9,594 nt of DNA, taken from SIG672 sp045657105 (GTDB lineage: Bacteria; Bacillota; Clostridia; Oscillospirales; CAG-272). The stretch covers positions 1-9,594 of the forward strand of contig JAZOSN010000027.1 in NCBI GenBank assembly GCA_045657105.1, given 5' to 3'. The translations under genes and the position numbers were made by a program. The notes beneath the pieces were generated by a model. The model was given only the letters and a program-made list of their open reading frames with translations, searched no databases and was not told the DNA's origin. Shown here piece after piece: positions 6,353-9,594 of the stretch; the first letter of the stretch is position 1; the number at the start of each line of letters is the position of its first letter.

Positions 6353-8572
6353 GTGAAGCAAAAATTTACTGTCGAGGGAATGAGCTGTGTTAACTGCGTT
6401 GCGGCAGTCGAGCACGCGGTGAAAAAGCTTGACGGTCTTGTGAGTGTCGAAGTGAATCTGCTTTCGAAAAGTATGGTCTGCGAGTTCGACGAAAAGGCAC
6501 TCTCTGCGAAAAAAATAATAAATACGGTAAATAAAGCGGGATACAGAGCCGCTCTCTACGGAGAAAAGGCGGACGGCGGAAGAAGATTTCTCTCGGAAAA
6601 GACACGACTGATCTCGTCGGTCATTATACTGACTGGGCTTATGTACGTTTCTATGGGCGAGATGATGGGACTTGCGGTTCCTGATTTTTTGCAGGATTAT
6701 CCGCTCGTTTCGGCATTTTTGCAGCTTTTCCTTGCTCTTGCGGTGGCGATCATAAATGCAAAGTTTTTCATAAACGGATTCAGAGCGCTTTTTAAGCTTG
6801 CACCCAATATGGATAGCCTTGTTGCGATGGGATCGTCGGCGTCGTTTTTGTACGGAATTTTTTCGATAATTATGCTTTTTGTCGGAGTTTTCGGAAAAAA
6901 CGCGGAAATCGTTTTGAAATATTCGCACGGACTTTACTTTGAGTCAGCGGCGATGATACTTACACTCGTGACTGTCGGAAAGATGCTCGAAGAGCGCGCA
7001 AAATCCAAGACGGGCAACGCGATAGCAAAGCTTTCAAGGCTTGCACCTGAGCGATCGGTCGTGCTTCGCGACGGCAGGGAGATAGAGATAAACTCGTCTG
7101 AGATCGTCTGCGGAGATATAGTCGTGATCCGTCCGGGAGCGTCGATCCCCGTTGACGGAGTTATAGTCGAGGGCGGATCGGAGATAAACGAAGCCGCGCT
7201 CACGGGCGAGAGCGAGCCTCGGTATAAGACGGTCGGCGACGAGGTAATGACCGCTACGGTCAATCTCACGGGTTCGTTCAGAATGGAAGCCAAAAAGGTG
7301 GGAGGCGATACCGTCCTTGCAAAGATAATCGAGCTCGTTGAAAATACGAGCGCATCAAAGGCACCTGTCGCCCGGCTTGCGGATAAGGTTGCGGCGGTCT
7401 TTATTCCGATAGTTGGCTCGATAGCGCTCGTGACTGCGATAGTCTGGCTCGCATCGGGAATGCCGTTTGATTTCGCGCTTTCCAACGCGATTTCCGTGCT
7501 CGTTATTTCCTGCCCCTGCGCGCTCGGACTTGCAACTCCCGTTGCTATAACGGTGGCGGTCGGAAAGCTTGCGGGCGAGGGAATACTCGTGAAATCGGCG
7601 GAGGCACTCGAAACTCTCCATAAGACCGAGGTTGCCCTTTTTGATAAGACCGGAACGCTCACTAAGGGACACCCCACGGTTACCGACGTTTTTGCTCTGT
7701 CTGTAAGCGAGGGAGAGCTTCTTTCGATCGCTCTGTCGCTTGAAGGCTCGAGCGAGCACCCACTTGCGCGCGCAATATGTGAATATTCGCTTGAAAAGGG
7801 CGTGAAGCCGTCTGAAAGCGAGGATTTTGCGGCAATTCCCGGAAGGGGCGTGCGCGCCGTTATAAATAAAAACGAATATTTTGCAGGCAACGCCGCGTAT
7901 ATGGGCGAAATCGGGATAGACGTTTCTTTGAATAGCGAAGCCTTTGAAAAGCTCTCGCGCGAGGGCAAAACCGTAATGTTTTTGGCAGATAAGAGCACTC
8001 TGCTCGGTTTTTTTGCCGCGTCAGATGAGATAGCCGAGGGCTCGGTAAAAACGCTCGAAATGCTCTCAAAGCTCGGCGTTGAAAGCGTGATGCTTACAGG
8101 CGATAACGAGCTGAGCGCAAAAGCGAGCGCCGAAAAGCTCGGAATAAAGCACGTAATCTCGGGCGTTCTTCCGAGCGAAAAGGGAAGCACTGTCGAGGCT
8201 CTGCGAAAGGAAGGAAGAACGGTCATAATGACCGGTGACGGCATAAATGACGCTCCTGCGCTTACCGCCGCAGATGTCGGAATAGCAGTCGGCGCGGGAA
8301 CTGATATAGCAATAGATTCCGCGGACGTCGTTCTCATTAAAAACGACCTTTCGGACATCGCACGTGCGATAAAATATTCAAGAAGCGTTATGACGAATAT
8401 AAAGCAAAATCTGTTTTGGGCGTTCTTCTATAACGCGATATGTATTCCGATAGCGGCAGGCGCGCTCTATCCCGTTTGGGGAATTACTCTCTCGCCTATG
8501 CTTGCATCGGCGGCGATGAGCATTAGCTCTATATTCGTAGTTTGTAACGCGCTCAGACTTTACAGAAAATAA
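6353..8572 (+). CDS. copA: Cu+-exporting P1B-type ATPase CopA
   Basis: A 739-residue copper-exporting P-type ATPase of the cytoplasmic membrane. Order: one N-terminal heavy-metal-binding domain with GMSCVNC (Cys12, Cys15), membrane helices from about residue 80, actuator motif TGES (284-287), the metal-translocating CPC (387-389) in helix 6, phosphorylation site DKTGT (Asp431), nucleotide-domain SEHPLA (467-472) and GRGVRA, hinge GDGINDAP (628-635), then two last helices. Tyr693-Asn694 and Met722-x-x-Ser725-Ser726 in those helices are the Cu+-specific signature of P1B-1 pumps, which separates this from Zn/Cd or Co pumps. The start is GTG at 6353: an in-frame TAA lies three bases before it, and the next ATG would destroy the metal-binding loop. 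No clear ribosome binding site precedes it. copZ follows 24 bases later. Confidence 0.95.
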   Translation: MKQKFTVEGMSCVNCVAAVEHAVKKLDGLVSVEVNLLSKSMVCEFDEKALSAKKIINTVNKAGYRAALYGEKADGGRRFLSEKTRLISSVIILTGLMYVSMGEMMGLAVPDFLQDYPLVSAFLQLFLALAVAIINAKFFINGFRALFKLAPNMDSLVAMGSSASFLYGIFSIIMLFVGVFGKNAEIVLKYSHGLYFESAAMILTLVTVGKMLEERAKSKTGNAIAKLSRLAPERSVVLRDGREIEINSSEIVCGDIVVIRPGASIPVDGVIVEGGSEINEAALTGESEPRYKTVGDEVMTATVNLTGSFRMEAKKVGGDTVLAKIIELVENTSASKAPVARLADKVAAVFIPIVGSIALVTAIVWLASGMPFDFALSNAISVLVISCPCALGLATPVAITVAVGKLAGEGILVKSAEALETLHKTEVALFDKTGTLTKGHPTVTDVFALSVSEGELLSIALSLEGSSEHPLARAICEYSLEKGVKPSESEDFAAIPGRGVRAVINKNEYFAGNAAYMGEIGIDVSLNSEAFEKLSREGKTVMFLADKSTLLGFFAASDEIAEGSVKTLEMLSKLGVESVMLTGDNELSAKASAEKLGIKHVISGVLPSEKGSTVEALRKEGRTVIMTGDGINDAPALTAADVGIAVGAGTDIAIDSADVVLIKNDLSDIARAIKYSRSVMTNIKQNLFWAFFYNAICIPIAAGALYPVWGITLSPMLASAAMSISSIFVVCNALRLYRK

Positions 8573-8596
8573 TTTAAAATAAGGGAGATATAAAAA

Positions 8597-8824
8597 ATGG
8601 GACTTTTCTCGAAGAAAACTGTTAAAACACTCACCGTTGAGGGTATGCACTGCGGACACTGCTCGGCAAGAGTCGAAAAGGCACTCGGAGAGCTTTCGGG
8701 CGTTTCGGCAAAGGTCGATCTTGAATCAAAGACCGCGAAAGTCACGATGAAAAAGGATCATACCGACGACGAGCTCAAAAAGGCGGTCGAGGAGGTCGGA
8801 TTTACCGTCACCGAGATAAAATAA
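8597..8824 (+). CDS. copZ: Copper chaperone CopZ (heavy-metal-associated domain)
   Basis: A 75-residue stand-alone heavy-metal-associated domain of the beta-alpha-beta-beta-alpha-beta type. The metal loop is GMHCGHC (Cys19, Cys22), and the His between the cysteines is typical of CopZ chaperones such as the B. subtilis one. It should bind Cu(I) in the cytoplasm and hand it to CopA, encoded 24 bases upstream. The first eight residues (MGLFSKKT) are a short extension before the domain. The ATG has GGGAG (8583-8587) nine bases upstream, much stronger than the signal of copA, so more chaperone than pump may be made from one message. Confidence 0.93.
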   Translation: MGLFSKKTVKTLTVEGMHCGHCSARVEKALGELSGVSAKVDLESKTAKVTMKKDHTDDELKKAVEEVGFTVTEIK

Positions 8825-8830
8825 GATATT

Positions 8831-9322
8831 ATGATAAACGAAAATAATCTGAAAAAAGCCGAAAAGCTCGTTTCGATACTTATCGAAAAGGGGCTTAAAG
8901 TGACCTTTGCCGAATCCTGTACGGGAGGACTTCTCGGCGCAACTCTGACCGCAGTTTCGGGCGCGTCGGGAGTATTTGACGGAAGCCTCGTTTCGTATGC
9001 AAACGAGGTCAAAAACGAAAAGCTCGGCGTTGATAAAAGCGTTCTCGAAAGCGTGGGCGCGGTTTCCGAGGCGTGTGCAAGACAGATGGCCCTTGGCGCA
9101 CTTAAAATGTTTTCTTCCGACTGCGCGGCGTCGATAACGGGTATCGCAGGACCGCTCGGCGGTAGCGCGGAAAAGCCGGTAGGGACCGTCTTTATCGCGG
9201 CGGCACTTGGTGAAAATGTGACCGTTGAGCACTGTCTTTTTGCAGGCAACAGGGAAGCCGTGCGCGAGCAGAGCGTGGCAAAGGCGCTTGATATGCTTGT
9301 GAAAATGATTGCTAAAAGTTAA
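8831..9322 (+). CDS. pncC: Nicotinamide-nucleotide amidase PncC (CinA C-terminal domain protein)
   Basis: A 163-residue protein equal to the stand-alone C-terminal domain of CinA. Family members hydrolyse nicotinamide mononucleotide to nicotinate mononucleotide, part of the pyridine nucleotide cycle. Signatures: FAESCTGGLLGATLT (26-40) with Ser29 and Thr31, SYANEVK (55-61) with Tyr56 and Lys61, GAVSEACARQMA (76-87), and TGIAGPLGGSAEKPVGTV (103-120). No N-terminal CinA (MoCF-like) domain is present. The ATG at 8831 is six bases after the copZ stop with no strong ribosome binding site of its own, so translation is probably coupled to copZ. The link with copper genes has no obvious biochemical reason and may only be a shared transcript. 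Confidence 0.92.
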   Translation: MINENNLKKAEKLVSILIEKGLKVTFAESCTGGLLGATLTAVSGASGVFDGSLVSYANEVKNEKLGVDKSVLESVGAVSEACARQMALGALKMFSSDCAASITGIAGPLGGSAEKPVGTVFIAAALGENVTVEHCLFAGNREAVREQSVAKALDMLVKMIAKS

Positions 9323-9347
9323 TTTTCTGTGAATTTTGGAAAAACTA

Positions 9348-9377
9348 TTGAAATTCAGGTATTATTTATGTTATAAT
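9348..9377 (+). promoter_or_regulatory. Sigma-A promoter for rpsB
   Basis: TTGAAA (9348-9353), an 18-base spacer and a perfect TATAAT (9372-9377). The start should fall near 9384, exactly where the first leader hairpin begins. No convincing terminator for pncC lies before it, so read-through from the copper cluster into rpsB cannot be excluded. Confidence 0.78.
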
Positions 9378-9383
9378 ACACCC

Positions 9384-9460
9384 TGCGCCGTGATAGCGCA
9401 AAAACACACATTTCGCATCTTTTGATGCTCCGAAAACTCGGAAAAATACGCGAAATGGTG
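9384..9460 (+). ncRNA. Structured 5' leader of rpsB (hairpin plus three-way junction), candidate autoregulatory RNA
   Basis: The leader of about 100 bases folds on paper into two parts. A first hairpin TGCGC/GCGCA (9384-9388 with 9396-9400) has a seven-base loop. Then CATTTCG (9409-9415) pairs with CGAAATG (9451-9457) and encloses two small hairpins: 9416-9419 with 9424-9427 (TTTT loop) and TCCGA/TCGGA 9429-9433 with 9438-9442 (AAAC loop). Eight or so unpaired A-rich bases remain at 9443-9450. S2 is known to control its own operon in E. coli through the rpsB leader. A similar role here is inference. I do not recognise this as a named RNA family. Confidence 0.5.
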
Positions 9461-9486
9461 GAAAAAATCAAAGGAGGACATTAAAA

Positions 9487-9594
9487 ATGTCAGTTATCAC
9501 AATCAAACAGCTGCTCGAAGCAGGCGTCCATTTCGGACATCACACCAGAAGATGGAACCCCAAGATGGCAGAGTACATCTTCACCGAAAGAAAC
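9487..9594 (+). CDS. rpsB: 30S ribosomal protein S2 (N-terminal part, runs off window)
   Basis: The first 36 codons encode a clear bacterial S2 N-terminus: SVITIKQLLEAGVHFGHHTRRWNPKMAEYIFTERN, with the conserved LLEAGVHFGHxTRRWNPKM block. S2 binds the small ribosomal subunit late in assembly. A strong AAAGGAGG site (9470-9477) lies nine bases before the ATG. The rest of the gene, and probably tsf after it as in most bacteria, lies beyond the window. Confidence 0.97.
   Translation, partial: MSVITIKQLLEAGVHFGHHTRRWNPKMAEYIFTERN

Noticed and set aside
6934..8358. Long open frame (474 codons) on the minus strand inside copA
   Set aside because: Ser/Thr/Ala/Pro-rich composition is the mirror image of the copA reading frame; no ribosome binding site and no recognisable domain.
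9331..9356. GAATTT/AAATTC inverted repeat after pncC as a terminator
   Set aside because: Only six A/T pairs with a 14-base loop and no T-run; it also overlaps the rpsB -35 box.

Overview
The window looks like chromosomal DNA from a Gram-positive anaerobe of the Bacillota, most likely a gut Clostridia lineage. This is inferred from consensus sigma-A promoters, strong AGGAGG-type ribosome binding sites, GTG and TTG starts, AT-rich intergenic DNA and the gene families present. No species can be named from the sequence alone. I saw no mobile element, CRISPR array, tRNA or rRNA, and no gene-free stretch over 300 bases; the longest is 2172-2432.

Layout. (1) 1-2171, minus strand: a three-gene membrane operon of an unrecognised single-pass membrane protein, then an NfeD-like protein, then an SPFH/band 7 (stomatin/flotillin-like) protein whose C-terminus runs off the window. 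(2) 2172-2432: a divergent regulatory region with two perfect TTGACA-N17-TATAAT promoters facing away from each other, each with dyad symmetry at the promoter. (3) 2433-5286, plus strand: an AMP-binding fatty acyl ligase, a stand-alone acyl carrier protein, a strong hairpin, and a membrane-anchored protein with a NERD-like domain that lacks the usual Glu-x-Lys residues; an intrinsic terminator follows. (4) 5410-6276: a membrane-anchored metallophosphoesterase with its own promoter. (5) 6353-9322: a copper-export cluster (Cu+ P-type ATPase copA, chaperone copZ) followed six bases later by pncC, the nicotinamide-nucleotide amidase (CinA C-terminal family). (6) 9348 to the end: promoter, folded 5' leader and first 36 codons of rpsB (ribosomal protein S2).

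How they fit together. The ligase and carrier protein form an apparent activation-and-loading pair: the ligase adenylates a fatty acid and the adjacent carrier protein is a natural acceptor, as in acyl-ACP synthetase recycling of free fatty acids. The SPFH/NfeD pair belongs to a known membrane-microdomain or membrane-quality partnership. That a membrane-lipid module and a membrane-organising module sit head to head suggests, but does not prove, shared control. CopZ should deliver Cu(I) to CopA. The most interesting items are the rpsB leader, which folds on paper into a three-way junction, the divergent promoter region, and the NERD-like protein that appears to have lost its active site.
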